Part shown: positions 38,374 to 47,829 of the stretch, piece by piece
Numbering within the stretch: position 1 is the stretch's first letter
Layout: each line of letters opens with the position of its first letter
Source of the DNA: Bog-473 sp963838835
GTDB lineage: Bacteria > Actinomycetota > Acidimicrobiia > Acidimicrobiales > RAAP-2
Assembly (NCBI GenBank): GCA_963838835.1
Contig: CAWITA010000036.1
Span: 124,001 to 188,000 of the forward strand
Direction of reading: 5' to 3'
DNA: 64,000 nt
Program-made: the position numbers and the translations under genes
Notes under the pieces: generated by a model
Told to the model about the DNA's origin: nothing
What the model saw: only the letters and a program-made list of their open reading frames with translations
The model's database searches: none

Positions 38374-39354
38374 GCGACCCCCAAGCGGCCGGCAGCCGGC
38401 GAGACCTCCGCCGGCTCGGACTCGACCACCCCCACCGGCGACGAGACCCACCACTGGTGGCGGCTGATCGCCATCTGGGTGGTGCTGTCGGCCATCTTGG
38501 ACCCGCTGTTCTACTTCCTGGCCGGCCCGCACATCCCGCCGGGCACCATGACCGACACGGCCCAGGGCGCCCAGTTCGACTTCAACGTCCTGTTCGTCAT
38601 GGCCCTGCCCGTCCTGCTGGCCGTGTGGATCTACCTGGTGTACGCCATCGTGATGTGGCGGGCCTCGCGCGGCGGTCCCGAACCAGTGGGCGGACCCGCG
38701 GCGCGCGGACACCTCGGCATCCAAGCTGGGCTGGATCCTGACGCACGACGGTCATCGTGCTGTTCCTGGCCGGCTTCGGCACCTACGAGCTCGTGCAGCC
38801 TGGCGGGGCGGGTGGCGGGGAGGGCTCGAGCCCGATCTGGACACCGACGTCGAAGACGATCCTGCCCATCCAGGTCATCGGCCAGCAGTGGAAGTTCACC
38901 TACCGCTACCCGACCTTCGGCGGGTTCGAGACCGACCAGCTCGTCATCCCCGAACGACACGACGATCGAGTTCAACGTGACCTCGCTCGACGTGATCCAC
39001 AGCTTCTGGGCCTACCAGCTCGGGGTGAAGGCCGACGCCAACCCCGACTACAACAACGTGGCCTACACGACGACCCAGCAGCTCGGGTCGTTCATCGTCC
39101 GCTGCGCCGAGCTGTGCGGCATCTGGCACGGCGCCATGTACAACTCGGGCGTCGTGGTGACGCCGCAGCAGTTCGAGGGGTGGGCGAAGCTCACCGCGGT
39201 GAGGCTGCGCCAGAACACCAAGTTGCTGCCTGCCTACGCCCTCACCTACACCCCCGACGCCAACGGGGCCGACGGCAGCTACTACCCCGACAACGTCGAC
39301 CCCTATTCCAACGTGGAGCAATACGGGGCGCCCCAGCCGAAGGGAGGCGGGTGA
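38370..39354 (+). CDS. coxB: Cytochrome c oxidase subunit II (frameshifted)
   Basis: About 328 residues. The GTG at 38370 overlaps the cupredoxin stop. Two membrane helices are visible (IAIWVVLSAILDPLFYFLAG, LPVLLAVWIYLVYAIVMW). The CuA domain contains IQVIGQQWKFTYRYPTFGGF, VTSLDVIHSFWAYQLGVKAD (first His ligand) and RCAELCGIWHGAMYNSGVVV, which keeps the C-x3-C-x3-H-x2-M CuA ligand set. It accepts electrons from cytochrome c or the cupredoxin. Shifts lie near 38430, 38730 and 38960. The C-terminus is rich in Tyr/Asp/Asn and ends at 39354. Confidence 0.87.
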
Positions 39355-39355
39355 C

Positions 39356-41382
39356 ATGGCCATCGACACGTCGGTCGGCGAGTTCGAGTACCCCGGCGAA
39401 GAAGACGTCGGCGCTCCCCCGGCGCAACCTCCCGCTCTGGCGCCGCTCGCTGTGGCTGCAGCCAAACGTCCTGTGGGCGATCGCCGGAGGCGTCGTCGGG
39501 TACCTCATCGGCCACTGGCTGGGCAACGTCATCGCCAGCGGCTACACCCAGGTCCAGGACACCGGCCAGAACGACGTCGCCATCGTGCTCGGGCTCTCGC
39601 TGGGCGTCGCCGGCTGGATGGCCGGCATCGGCGGCCTGAACTACCCCCTGGCCAAGATCCTCGGGTTCGAGCTCTCCCCCGCCCCGCCCGAGAAGAGCTG
39701 GGTCCGCTACTTCCGCATGACCGACGACCACAAGGTGGTCGGCTGGCAGTACGCCGTCGGCGTCCTCACCTTCCTGTTCACGGGCGGGCTCCTGGCCATG
39801 CTCATCCGCACCGAGCTGCTCAGCCCGACGAACCACGTCTTCGGCCCCGGCACCTACATCGCCATCGTCGGCGAGCACGGGACGATCATGATGATGATGG
39901 CCTCGTCGGCCGTCGTCGGACCGCTCGGCAACTGGCTGGTCCCGCTCATGATCGGCTCACGCCGCATGGCCTATCCCCGGGTCGAGGCCTTCTCGTTCTG
40001 GATCTTCATGGCCGGCTACCTCGTCATCCTCAGTGCCCTGTTCTTCGGCGGGTTCCCGACCGGATGGACCGGCTACGCCCCGCTGCAGACGCAGGCGGCC
40101 GGGGGGATGGACGCCTATCTGGTCGGCTTCGCCGTCATCGGCATCGGCATGATCATGGCCGGGTTCAACCTGGCCGCCACCATCATCAACTACCGCGCGC
40201 CGGGCATGACCTGGGGCCGCCTCCCGATCTTCGTCTGGGGCATCCTGGCCACCACGGCCCTCCTGACCCTGGCCACGCCGACGCTCGTGGTGGCCGGGCT
40301 GTTCGGGATCCTCGACCGCACGGCGGAGACGGCCTTCTTCGTGAACGAGCACGGCGGCAGCAACTTCTTGTGGCAGAACCTCTTCTGGTTCTTCGGCCAT
40401 CCCGAGGTCTACATCATGGCGCTGCCGGGCTTCGGCATCGTGATGGAGATCATGCCGGTCTTCACCCGCAAGCCCCTCTTCGCCTACAAGGTGGCGGCGG
40501 CGGGCATGCTCGGCGTCGCGCTGCTCTCCTTCTTCGTGTGGCAGCACCACCTCTTCCAGAGCGGCATCAACCCGGACATGCGACCGCTCTTCATGCTCAC
40601 GACGGAGCTCATCTCGATCCCGACCGGGTTCCTCTTCCTGGTGACGCTCGGCACCCTCTGGAAAGCGAAGATCCGGTTCGACACACCGATGCTCTTCTGT
40701 CTCGGGATGCTGTTCAACTTCCTCATCGGCGGGGTCACCGGGGTGTTCCTCTCCGACGTGCCGGTCAACGTCACGGTCCACGGCAGCTTCTTCGTGCTGG
40801 CGCACTTCCACTACACGATCATGGGCGGCCTGATCTTCGCCCTGTTCGGCGGCTTCTACTACTGGTTCCCGAAGATCACCGGGAAGACGCTGAACCGCAA
40901 GCTCAGCAAGTGGCACTTCTGGACGTTCTTCATCTTCTTCAACCTGCACGTTCTTCCCGCTCTTCCTGGTCGGGCTGCTCGGTCAGCCGCGACGCGTGTT
41001 CGAGTACGCCACCAACCTGCAGACGCTGAACGACATCTCGAGCATCAGCGCCTATTTCCTCGGGGCATCGTTCTTCTTCTTCATCATCAACTTCATCTGG
41101 TCGATCTACCTGACCCCGCACGAGGCGCCGCCGAACCCGTGGAACTCGCTCGGCCTGGAGTGGCAGACCCCGACCCCGGTCCCGTGGTTCAACTTCGAGC
41201 ACATTCCGGTCGTGCTGAACGACCCGTACCACTACGGCGAGGCCGACGCGCCACCGGTGGCCGACCTGGGGAAGGTCATGTCCGCCGTCGGGGCGCCGGC
41301 CGGTTCGGTCGGCCCCGAGGAGCTCGCGACCGGGGTGGAGGGCGACGGCGATCCGCGACCCCCGATCGTCGTGAGGGGATAG
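39356..41382 (+). CDS. coxA: Cytochrome c oxidase subunit I (frameshifted)
   Basis: About 675 residues after repair. The catalytic core is intact: heme-ligand His in VGEHGTIMMMMASSAVVGPL, CuB His and cross-link Tyr in WFFGHPEVYIMALPGFG, the His pair in FFVWQHHLFQSGINPD, and both late heme His in FFVLAHFHYTIMGG. By eye, the classical proton-channel residues differ: GSRRMAYPRVEAFSF where A1-type enzymes have GAPDMAFPRxNN, and SIPTGFLFLVT in place of VPTGIKIFSW. Shifts lie near 39415 and 40950. The C-terminal part reads RRVFEYATNLQTLNDISSIS and ends at 41382. It reduces O2 in the membrane. Confidence 0.88.
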
Positions 41383-41384
41383 CC

Positions 41385-42062
41385 ATGGCACAGAACCCAG
41401 TCGACAACCAACAGTTCGAGAGCTTCCCCCAACTCCACGAGACGCCGGAGGAGATCGCGTTCGAGCTGCGGGCCCAGGAGGGAGCCCTCTGGACCGGCGG
41501 CCGGCTCCTGATCGGCATCTGGGCCTTCGCCTTCGCCGCGCTCGCCTTCGCCTACTTCTACCTGCGCTCGGCCAACAACGAGAACCTCTGGCGGCCCAGG
41601 GGCATCACGGCGCCGACGGCGGCCGGCGCAGCCATCTTCGCCATCACGGTGGCCTGCGCCCTGCTGGTCCAGTTCGGCGAGCGGCGCTTCCGCAGGAACG
41701 AGACCCTCGACTGGCAGGTGGCCGGCTGGACGGCCGTCCTCGGAGGGCTCCTCGTCATCGGCCTCCAGATCTGGCAGCTGACCGATCTCCCGTTCTTCCC
41801 GGGTTCGAGCGGCTACGCCTCCTGCTTCATCGCCTGGGGTGCGATGAACATCGCCCTGGTGCTGGCGGGGACCTACTGGCTCGAGACCATCCTGGCCAGG
41901 GAGATCCGGCTGCGCCGCGCCATGGCCCAGGACGGCGGGGCGCCGGACTCGACCCTGCCCGTGGCCCGCCTCTTCCGGGTCAACCTGAACGGCTGCACCT
42001 ACTTCTGGGGGTTCATCGCCCTCGTCGCCACGTTCTTTTGGGTACTGTTCTACGTCATCTGA
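41385..42062 (+). CDS. coxC: Cytochrome c oxidase subunit III-like protein
   Basis: An intact 225-residue protein with about five membrane helices: GRLLIGIWAFAFAALAFAYF, FAITVACALLVQFGERRF, VAGWTAVLGGLLVIGLQIWQ, IAWGAMNIALVLAGTYWLET and FWGFIALVATFFWVLFYVI. RVNLNGCTYFWGF is the usual last-helix entry. It is shorter than the seven-helix form and lacks the first two helices, as in many bacterial enzymes. The ATG follows the subunit I stop by two bases. It stabilises the oxidase. Confidence 0.85.
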   Translation: MAQNPVDNQQFESFPQLHETPEEIAFELRAQEGALWTGGRLLIGIWAFAFAALAFAYFYLRSANNENLWRPRGITAPTAAGAAIFAITVACALLVQFGERRFRRNETLDWQVAGWTAVLGGLLVIGLQIWQLTDLPFFPGSSGYASCFIAWGAMNIALVLAGTYWLETILAREIRLRRAMAQDGGAPDSTLPVARLFRVNLNGCTYFWGFIALVATFFWVLFYVI

Positions 42063-42080
42063 GCCGGGAGAGGTGAGCGC

Positions 42081-42194
42081 GTGATCACAGCATCCGACGT
42101 GGCCGGCACCCAGGCGCTGACGTTCGCCATCCCCCTCGGGGTCCTCTTCGTCGTGCTGCTCTGGGGCTTCTTCCAGCGCCGACCGGTCGAGTGA
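42081..42194 (+). CDS. Very small single-helix membrane protein of the oxidase operon
   Basis: A 37-residue frame starting with GTG at 42081 behind GGGAGAGG. It reads MITASDVAGTQALTFAIPLG, then VLFVVLLWGFFQRRPVE: one membrane helix followed by a basic end. Position, ribosome site and its GTGA overlap with the next small frame argue for a real gene. It may be a small oxidase subunit (subunit IV-like). No homologue was searched. Confidence 0.55.
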   Translation: MITASDVAGTQALTFAIPLGVLFVVLLWGFFQRRPVE

Positions 42195-42343
42195 GCGGCG
42201 GGGCTGCCAGCGGGCGGCCCCACGAGCGTGCCGCACCCTGGCGCGGCTGGTGCCTGCTGGCCGCTCTCGTCGTGTTCGTCGTGGCGCTCGTCCCGCCCCT
42301 CTTGGGCACCGCCCGGCACTCCGAATACGCCGAGACCCTGTAG
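42191..42343 (+). CDS. Small single-helix membrane protein, 3' end cut by an IS
   Basis: A 50-residue frame from a GTG overlapping the stop of the preceding small gene. It has a basic N-terminus (SGGAASGRPHERAAPWRGW), one helix (CLLAALVVFVVALVPPLLG) and the tail TARHSEYAETL. The TAG stop at 42341 lies inside the left end of the insertion sequence (CTGTAGGGTCCATTT), so the native C-terminus may have been longer. Probably another small oxidase-operon protein. Confidence 0.5.
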   Translation: MSGGAASGRPHERAAPWRGWCLLAALVVFVVALVPPLLGTARHSEYAETL

Positions 42344-43560
42344 GGTCCATTTATTCGTTCAGCGCCCTGATCTGGAGTTTCGCGGGGCGCCAGTGTGTGG
42401 AGTGCGACCATCGGTGCGACGGGAGGACCGAGGTCTCGTCGAGGCCGAAGGGTCCAACAACCCGATCCTCAGCTTGACCAGGCATCCCGAGGACGATCCT
42501 GCCAGCCGTGGCCCTCAGCTTCCTCTACCGTGTGGTCCGCCGCGTCGCCGAGTTCGTGCGCACCCATCGGATGGATGATCTCGCCAAGGAGCCGAGATCC
42601 TCGTGCTCCGACACCAACTGGCGATCGTGCGCCGTCAGGCCTCACCACCCCATTCAGTTGGACCGACCGAGCACCGATCGCCGTCGTTCCACGGGAGCGC
42701 TGGGCGCCCTTCCTCGTCACCCCCGAGACGATCCTGCGCTGGCACCGAGCGCTCGTCGGTCGGTACTGGACCTACCCGCACCGACGACCGGGCGTCCCGC
42801 CCTCCCGGAGGAGACCGTCGACCTGATCGTCCGCCTCGCCCGGGAGAACCGGCGCTGGGGCTACCTGCGCATCGCCGGGGGGTTGAAGAAGCTCGGCGTC
42901 ACGGTCTCCAAGGGCAGCGTCGCCAATATTCTGCGACGCCTTCGGCTTCCGCCAGCGCCACGGCGAGGGGGCCCCACCTGGGCCGAGTTCCTCCGCGCTC
43001 AGGCCAAGGGCATCGTCGCTACCGACTTCTTCACCGTCGATACCGTGGTGCTCCGCCGCTACTACCTGCTGTTCGTGATCGAAGTGGAACGCCGCGTCGT
43101 CCACCTCCTCGGCGTCACCACCAACCCCAACGGCCCCTGGGTGACCCAAGTGGCCCGCAACTTCTGTACCAAGCTCAAGGATGCCGGCCGACGGGTGCGC
43201 TTCCTGATCCGTGACCGCGATACCAAATTCGCCACCGGCTTCCATAAGGCCTTCGCGTCGATCGGCGCCAAGACGGTGCTCACCCCAGTGCGTGCGCCGA
43301 ACGCGAACGCCTTCGCCGAGCGTTCTGTGCGCACAGTCCGAAAGGACTGCCTCGACCACCTGCTCGTCGTCTCGGGGCATCACCTTGAGAGAGTCCTTGC
43401 CGAGTACGTCACGCACTACAATCGGAGACGACCGCATCGCAGCCTTGACCTCACGCTGCCCCGACTGACTGTGTCGTCGGGCCTGACCGTGAGCACCGGA
43501 GCGATCCGCCGTCGTGACCTCCTCGGCGGGCTCATCCACGAGTACGAACTCGCCGCCTGA
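42337..43560 (+). mobile_element. Insertion sequence with single DDE (rve) transposase; right end not located
   Basis: The left boundary is set by CCTGTAGGGTCCATTT at 42337-42352, because the same 16 bases open a related remnant in inverted orientation at 47042-47057. The transposase gene fills the rest. No matching terminal repeat was found after the transposase stop up to 44150, so the right end is lost or diverged. Insertion lies directly behind the oxidase operon. Confidence 0.65.
42508..43560 (+). pseudogene. Integrase-core (rve/DDE) transposase, IS481/IS3-like (frameshifted)
   Basis: The coding sequence begins GTG-ALSFLYRVVRRVAEFVRT. The next part lies in other frames (VLRHQLAIVRRQASPP, then RERWAPFLVTPETILRWHRA), and from about 42810 the frame is intact to the stop. 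RWGYLRIAGGLKKLGVTVSK is the HTH_21-like segment. The catalytic triad is visible: Asp in GIVATDFFTVDT, Asp in FLIRDRDTKFATGF and Glu in NANAFAERSVRTVRKDC, followed by HYNRRRPHRSL. Two or more shifts near 42600-42800 make it inactive as written, although they may be sequence errors like others here. Confidence 0.8.
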
Positions 43561-44154
43561 CCGCTGTCGATCGCCGGTCGCTCACCGTAGGCGAGCGCCG
43601 AACTGGGCGCCGCTACTGCTCGGGACATTGGCGCGCCGCCCTCACCATAGATTCCCGTGCGCCGGCATGGCTCAGCGACGCGATCACTTCCTCCATGGCA
43701 TGGTCCTTTCGTTGGACGGCTGATCAGCAGTCGGCTCTCCGTCGTCGACTGGTGCACGTTCCGCAGGGGTGTGACCATCCGGACATTCGAGAAGCAGGGG
43801 TCCGACTTCATGATCGGCCGCCGAGTTCCAGAACAGGGATGCACGTGCGTCGGGAGGCTCGTCTGGTCGACGATCACTGTTGTGGAGTCGAACTCTCGCC
43901 CGCTCCGGTCCCACACTTCAGTCAAGCCAGAAGAACCGACCCGACGCACCCTACGAAGGGCTTCCGCCGAATCGGTGGATGCCTGCAACCAACGCCAAAT
44001 GTCACACCGTCCCGGTGCGGCGGACGGGGGCACCCCGGTAAAATGGCACGATGGCTCGTGGTGGGGCGAGATCCCTTGAGGCGAGGCGCTTATGGGTGGA
44101 CCGGCGAGGCGAGCAAGATCAGCTCCGGGATACCGATTTTGAGGTCCGAGTCGC
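43561..44154. other. Gene-poor stretch downstream of the IS
   Basis: About 590 bases without a recognisable gene. On the minus strand a 27-residue frame at about 43613-43696 (MEEVIASLSHAGARESMVRA) has an AAAGGA site before it and could be a remnant. Plus-strand frames end in VKWHDGSWWGEIP but show no domain. I read the stretch as decayed sequence beside the IS. Confidence 0.4.
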
Positions 44155-44703
44155 TCAGCAGCTGGACTGTAGGACGAGAGCCTTCACCAGGGCGCCCCAC
44201 TCGTAGATGATGCCGTGCACCCAGTCGCAGGGGCCCGAGGGCGCGACGCCGACCTCGATCACACGTCCGGGGTAGCAACGCCCGATCCGCAAGCGGGCTC
44301 TCGTGGCCTGTGTGGTGCGCATGACCACGATGACTTGGTGCCAGTCACGGAGGGTTGCCATGTGGGCGATCCAGCGCGCCTCGCCCTGGGTCGAGTCCGG
44401 GTGAGGTGTGAAGCACAGGACGCGTTCAGTGGGAAGGTGGGCGATGGAATGACCACACGACGCGGTTGGAGTCACTGAGAAGGCGATCGTCGGTGCATAG
44501 CCTTCCTTCGCTAGTTCGATGGCTTTCGCGCCAGCGCCTTGGGTCCCCCCCAGAACCACGATCGCATCCGATCGGGCCGGAGCGTTGAGATCGGGGAACA
44601 CGAACAGACGTAGCGTCGACGCACAAAACAGCAGCACCATAGCGAGCACAACGACAGCGGTGATACGCGCCCGCCTAGCTTTGAATCTCGCCATTGGCGA
44701 CAT
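44155..44703 (-). CDS. YdcF/SanA-like (DUF218) membrane-anchored protein
   Basis: A 182-residue intact protein. One N-terminal membrane helix (ITAVVVLAMVLLFCASTLRL) is followed by SDAIVVLGGTQGAGAKAIEL, the DUF218 opening, and by HMATLRDWHQVIVVMRTTQA, which matches the second conserved strand. The family is linked to cell-envelope and vancomycin-sensitivity phenotypes but its reaction is unknown. An in-frame Met at 44694 is an alternative start. It lies 93 bases after the truncated glycosyltransferase and on the same strand. Confidence 0.72.
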   Translation of the reverse strand: MSPMARFKARRARITAVVVLAMVLLFCASTLRLFVFPDLNAPARSDAIVVLGGTQGAGAKAIELAKEGYAPTIAFSVTPTASCGHSIAHLPTERVLCFTPHPDSTQGEARWIAHMATLRDWHQVIVVMRTTQATRARLRIGRCYPGRVIEVGVAPSGPCDWVHGIIYEWGALVKALVLQSSC

Positions 44704-44796
44704 TGTGGCAGCCCGTCGATCGGACCCACTGTCGTCTGTCTACCTAGAACCCTGAAACGGGCTCCTTGGGCCTCGTTCGTGCATCCCGACCCGGCG

Positions 44797-45510
44797 TTAT
44801 ACAGGCGGATGGGAACCTTTGGCCTTTGCCGCGGCACCACCGGTGATCTTGCTGCCCTTCGGATGGCCCGTCGGCACAGATACCGTCTGTCCATACGCAG
44901 CAACTAGCCGTGGGTACCGCTCGGGGGTGCCATCAGGCAGCCGGAGGCGCCAGACCTGTCGCAAAAACTGAGCCCCTTCGTGCCACCCTGCCTTGGATCC
45001 TCCGTTCCGCCGCGCCGCGAACTCGTACGCAATCTTTCGGACCTCGTCCCAGTGCCCCCTTATCAGCACCTCCAACAGGATCTTGAAGCCTTCAGGAGCC
45101 AGGGCCGTGTCCGTGATCACGCCCTGCCCGAGGGAGAAGAACCCGCTGAGCGGGTCCTGTACTCGCTGGGTGGGCGGGAAGAGGCTCCGCACGACGAGGC
45201 GCGAAGCCTGCGACACCGTCCGACGGTAGGGACCGGCAAGGCCGGCTGCACGCGCAGCGTCCAGGTACCGCGAACCCACGGCGATGGAGCACGCACCGGT
45301 GAGCACTGAGGACGCGGGACGACTTCTGGGGGGTGCTGCAAATCACCGTCCATGACCACGATCGTGCTCCCCTCCGCGGCAGCGAACCCCCGACAACCGC
45401 ACGCGCCAATCCGCCCCGGTGTTCTCCGGGAGCGCGACGCACGAGTTGGACAAAGGAGGATTCACGACATAGGGCTTGGATCCGATCCGGTGTTTCGTCG
45501 ATCGGCGAGG
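44797..45510 (-). pseudogene. Glycosyltransferase family 2 (polyprenol-phosphate mannosyltransferase-like), 5'-truncated
   Basis: The readable sequence starts in the middle of a GT2 domain: DETPDRIQALCRESSFVQLV, RRAPGEHRGGLARAVVGG, then VVMDGDLQHPPEVVPR (the DxD-like metal site) and SIAVGSRYLDAARAAGLAG. The C-terminal half is intact (QDPLSGFFSLGQGVITDTAL, EVLIRGHWDEVRKIAYEFA). The N-terminal beta strands with the nucleotide-binding Asp are missing. The truncation point near 45510 coincides with the start of a foreign fragment, copied from the locus at 58.4 kb. Additional shifts lie near 45300-45400. Confidence 0.7.
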
Positions 45511-45930
45511 CGGCGTTCCCGTCCACCAAGGGCTATGTGCACTTTCGGCTCAGTGACTATTCCAAGCTGACCATTATTGGCGTCATCATCGCCTGCGTGG
45601 CGTGGCCCATCGTGACTCGTATCTCGTCTGCCCCAAGGTGGCTTTTTTTCAGACTGGCCATCGGTAACGCTCGTCCTGTCCTTCCCGACCTCTACATTTT
45701 GAAGCAGGCCAACCCGCAAAGGCGGTGGCAGTGCTGATGTGCATGCACCCGGCAATCGCCCTAGTGACCTATAACTCGCTGGTCCACTTGGCCCCGGTGC
45801 GAGCTCGGCGACGGCACAGGGAGGGACGGGTTCCTAGGGGGAACCCGTCATCGCCGAGTTGAGGCTATGACCTGCGGCTCCGAGGTCGCTCAAATTTCCC
45901 AAACCGAGTGTTCCTGCTGAGGGTGCCGGG
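45505..45930 (+). pseudogene. Partial diverged copy of the membrane-protein gene at 58245
   Basis: GCGTTCCCGTCCACCAAGGG onward matches 58408 onward at both DNA and protein level: AFPSTKGYVHFRLSDYSKLT, IACVAWPIVTRISSAPRWLF, LPDLYILKQ. The copy lacks the first about 55 codons and has a frame break near 45665 and another near 45710. DNA similarity continues past the stop region (CCTATAACTCGCTGGTCCACTT) to about 45930. It is fused directly to the broken glycosyltransferase, marking a recombination junction. 45931-46138 shows nothing I recognise. Confidence 0.75.
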
Positions 45931-46138
45931 GCCGTACTGGGTAGAAGGATTCAGCTGACCTGTCCGGGCACCAGTGGGGACCCGCGAATTTAGAACCGCG
46001 GCTTGCGCTCGCCCCTCAGTGCATAGTTAGGCTCGATCCGTGCCAGAGCCAGCCATATGGCTCCATGAACGCCCCCTTCAGCCAGCTCCTACCCCAGGGC
46101 GGCCCGCTCCCGTGGCTTCCGTTTCCCTAGATGCCTGA

Positions 46139-46555
46139 GTGAGCCCGAGCGCATCCGTGATCACGCGGTGGGTTTGGGTCGTCATGATGATCGGCATCAG
46201 CATCGAGTTCGGACTCGGTGTGGCCTGCTTGGTGCTCATCCCGATCAGACGACCTGATCAGTGGCTGCCTCCGCAGAGCGGGGGTGTGTACATCGCCCAC
46301 GCTGTTCTCGGGGGGCTGCTGGCGATCGGGGCGCTCGCCATCCTCATTACGGTTCTCGGTGGGTCGAGGTTCGTGCGCCTCGGCGCCCAGATCGGCCTCG
46401 TCGGCCTCATCCTTGGCGCTGGAGGCGGGATGCTGTCCGTGTCGCACTCTTGGAGGCTCACTGGCATGGGGTTGATGTTCGTCGGGGCAGTCCTCGCCTT
46501 CTTCGGATATGTCATTCCCCTCGCTGATGTCCCGGTGCAGGAACCGCCGGGATGA
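46139..46555 (+). CDS. Hypothetical four-helix membrane protein
   Basis: A 138-residue frame from GTG with four hydrophobic helices: WVWVVMMIGISIEFGLGVAC, IAHAVLGGLLAIGALAILIT, LGAQIGLVGLILGAGGGML and MGLMFVGAVLAFFGYVIPLA. No family is recognised. The order of helices and polar loops looks like a genuine small integral membrane protein. A 63-residue frame begins at its stop (ATGA at 46552; MTSQDPSPPRRHALEVVPVI) and may be a coupled gene, though weakly supported. Confidence 0.6.
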   Translation: MSPSASVITRWVWVVMMIGISIEFGLGVACLVLIPIRRPDQWLPPQSGGVYIAHAVLGGLLAIGALAILITVLGGSRFVRLGAQIGLVGLILGAGGGMLSVSHSWRLTGMGLMFVGAVLAFFGYVIPLADVPVQEPPG

Positions 46556-46939
46556 CTTCTCAGGACCCAAGCCCACCTCGACGACACGCTCTTGAAGTTG
46601 TCCCGGTGATCGGGCGCCTCCGGATCATCTTTCGCGCGACCCAGGCTGACTCGTCTCCCTACGGAGCAGCGAAACCATCGAACGGCGTCCCTCTCGGATG
46701 GTTGACACCAGTAGAAGTCGAGGACATCGACGAGGGCGTTTAACAAGCGTGGTGGCGGCTAGAAGCACGACGACCCAGGCCGTTGTCCCCACGCCACGAA
46801 AGCGTATGCCTGAAGCTGGCCCAAGTAGGTTCGAAGCGGGGAAGAGAGGGGCGCCGTCCGCGGGAAATCGCCTGCCTGTTGGGTCCAAATACTCGATGTG
46901 CCGATTGACCTGCGGCTTCTTGGGAAGACGGGCGCTAGT
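46556..46939. other. Mostly non-coding stretch before the IS remnant
   Basis: Apart from the possible 63-residue coupled frame ending at 46743, no gene is evident in this stretch. It is less GC-rich than the surroundings and adjoins the inverted IS end, which fits an acquired or decayed segment. Confidence 0.35.
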
Positions 46940-47057
46940 ACCTGAGGTAGACTCGACGAGACCCAGATCCTCTTGTCTCACCGATCGTCGTACCCCACCC
47001 ACGGACGCCTGTGAAGCCCCAGGTCAGGGCTCTGCATGAGCAAATGGACCCTACAGG
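46940..47057 (-). repeat. Solo IS end, inverted relative to the IS at 42337
   Basis: Read on the minus strand from 47057, the sequence starts CCTGTAGGGTCCATTT, identical in 16 bases to the left end at 42337. It stays recognisably similar for about 110 bases, including TCTCGTCGAG in both and the translated VRxSVRxEDxGLVE. No transposase follows it. It is therefore a remnant of a related element, and the two ends bracket 42.3-47.1 kb as inverted copies. Confidence 0.65.
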
Positions 47058-47265
47058 TCAGTGCAGTGCACCTAATTGCGCACCCGATAAGCGTGTAGCA
47101 GAGCCAGCTCGATCGGGCTGTTGCCAATACTTCGAATCACTCAAGTTTCGATCGCATCACTAGGTCGGGATTCGGAGACGCTTTTCGCACATTCTGATGC
47201 CCAACAACGCGGTCTCTTCGTGCACCCTTCCAGGACGGTTGGGGAGGAGCCGGCGGCAGCGGCCT

Positions 47266-47659
47266 CTACCTCGAAGTCCCGCCGGACGTGACGACCGGCT
47301 GGGTCGAGGTGGTGGACGGCGGGCTGGTCGTCGGCGTCGTTGTAGGCGCACTCGTCGGAGGCGTAGTCGCCGGCGTAGTGGTTGCGCCGGAGCTCGACCC
47401 GCCGAGTGAGGGGGCGGTCGTCGCGCGGTGTCGGAGTCGTCGTCGTCGAGACCTGATCCGGTGTCCCAGGCTGAGTGGTGGTGGTCACCGTGGAGGGTGT
47501 CTTCGTTCCGGTGGATCCGCCCGGGTGCTCCCTGGCGACAACGACCCCAATGAAGGCCGTGGCACCGCCGGCAACGACGATAACGGCCCTCGTGAGCCCC
47601 TTGACGCGGGCTTGCGCGCGAGCCCTGGCAGGCGGCGAGTACTGGTTGCGGCCTCTCAC
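47266..47659 (-). CDS. Membrane-anchored protein with Ser/Thr/Pro-rich tail (frameshifted)
   Basis: About 130 residues. MRGRNQYSPPARARAQARVK leads into one helix (TRAVIVVAGGATAFIGVVVA) and a low-complexity Thr/Pro/Ser tail. A shift near 47430 restores TTAPSLGGSSSGATTTPATT and the ending QPVVTSGGTSR. Architecture and ending (VTSG) match the gene at 49821, so the two flank the two-component system as divergent paralogues. The tail is probably outside the membrane. Function unknown. Confidence 0.55.
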
Positions 47660-47829
47660 GGCTACAGGATGATGAGGTGCACACGGCCCTGTGAACGGTC
47701 AATCGAGTGGATCACGGCCCAGCCAGCGTACGGAGTGAACCTGAAGAAACGATGACAAGGGCCGAGCGCATGCCGGGCGGTAGAACCCCTAGCCTTGAAG
47801 CCCATGTCACACCTCGGTTCGCCCGATCA

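Noticed and set aside
38757..42062. A single giant fusion of oxidase subunits II, I and III
   Set aside because: The continuous frame arises from indels; subunit starts, stops and two-base spacing are all visible after repair.
43657..44210. Plus-strand open frames behind the transposase
   Set aside because: No start signal, no domain and biased composition; kept only as gap description.
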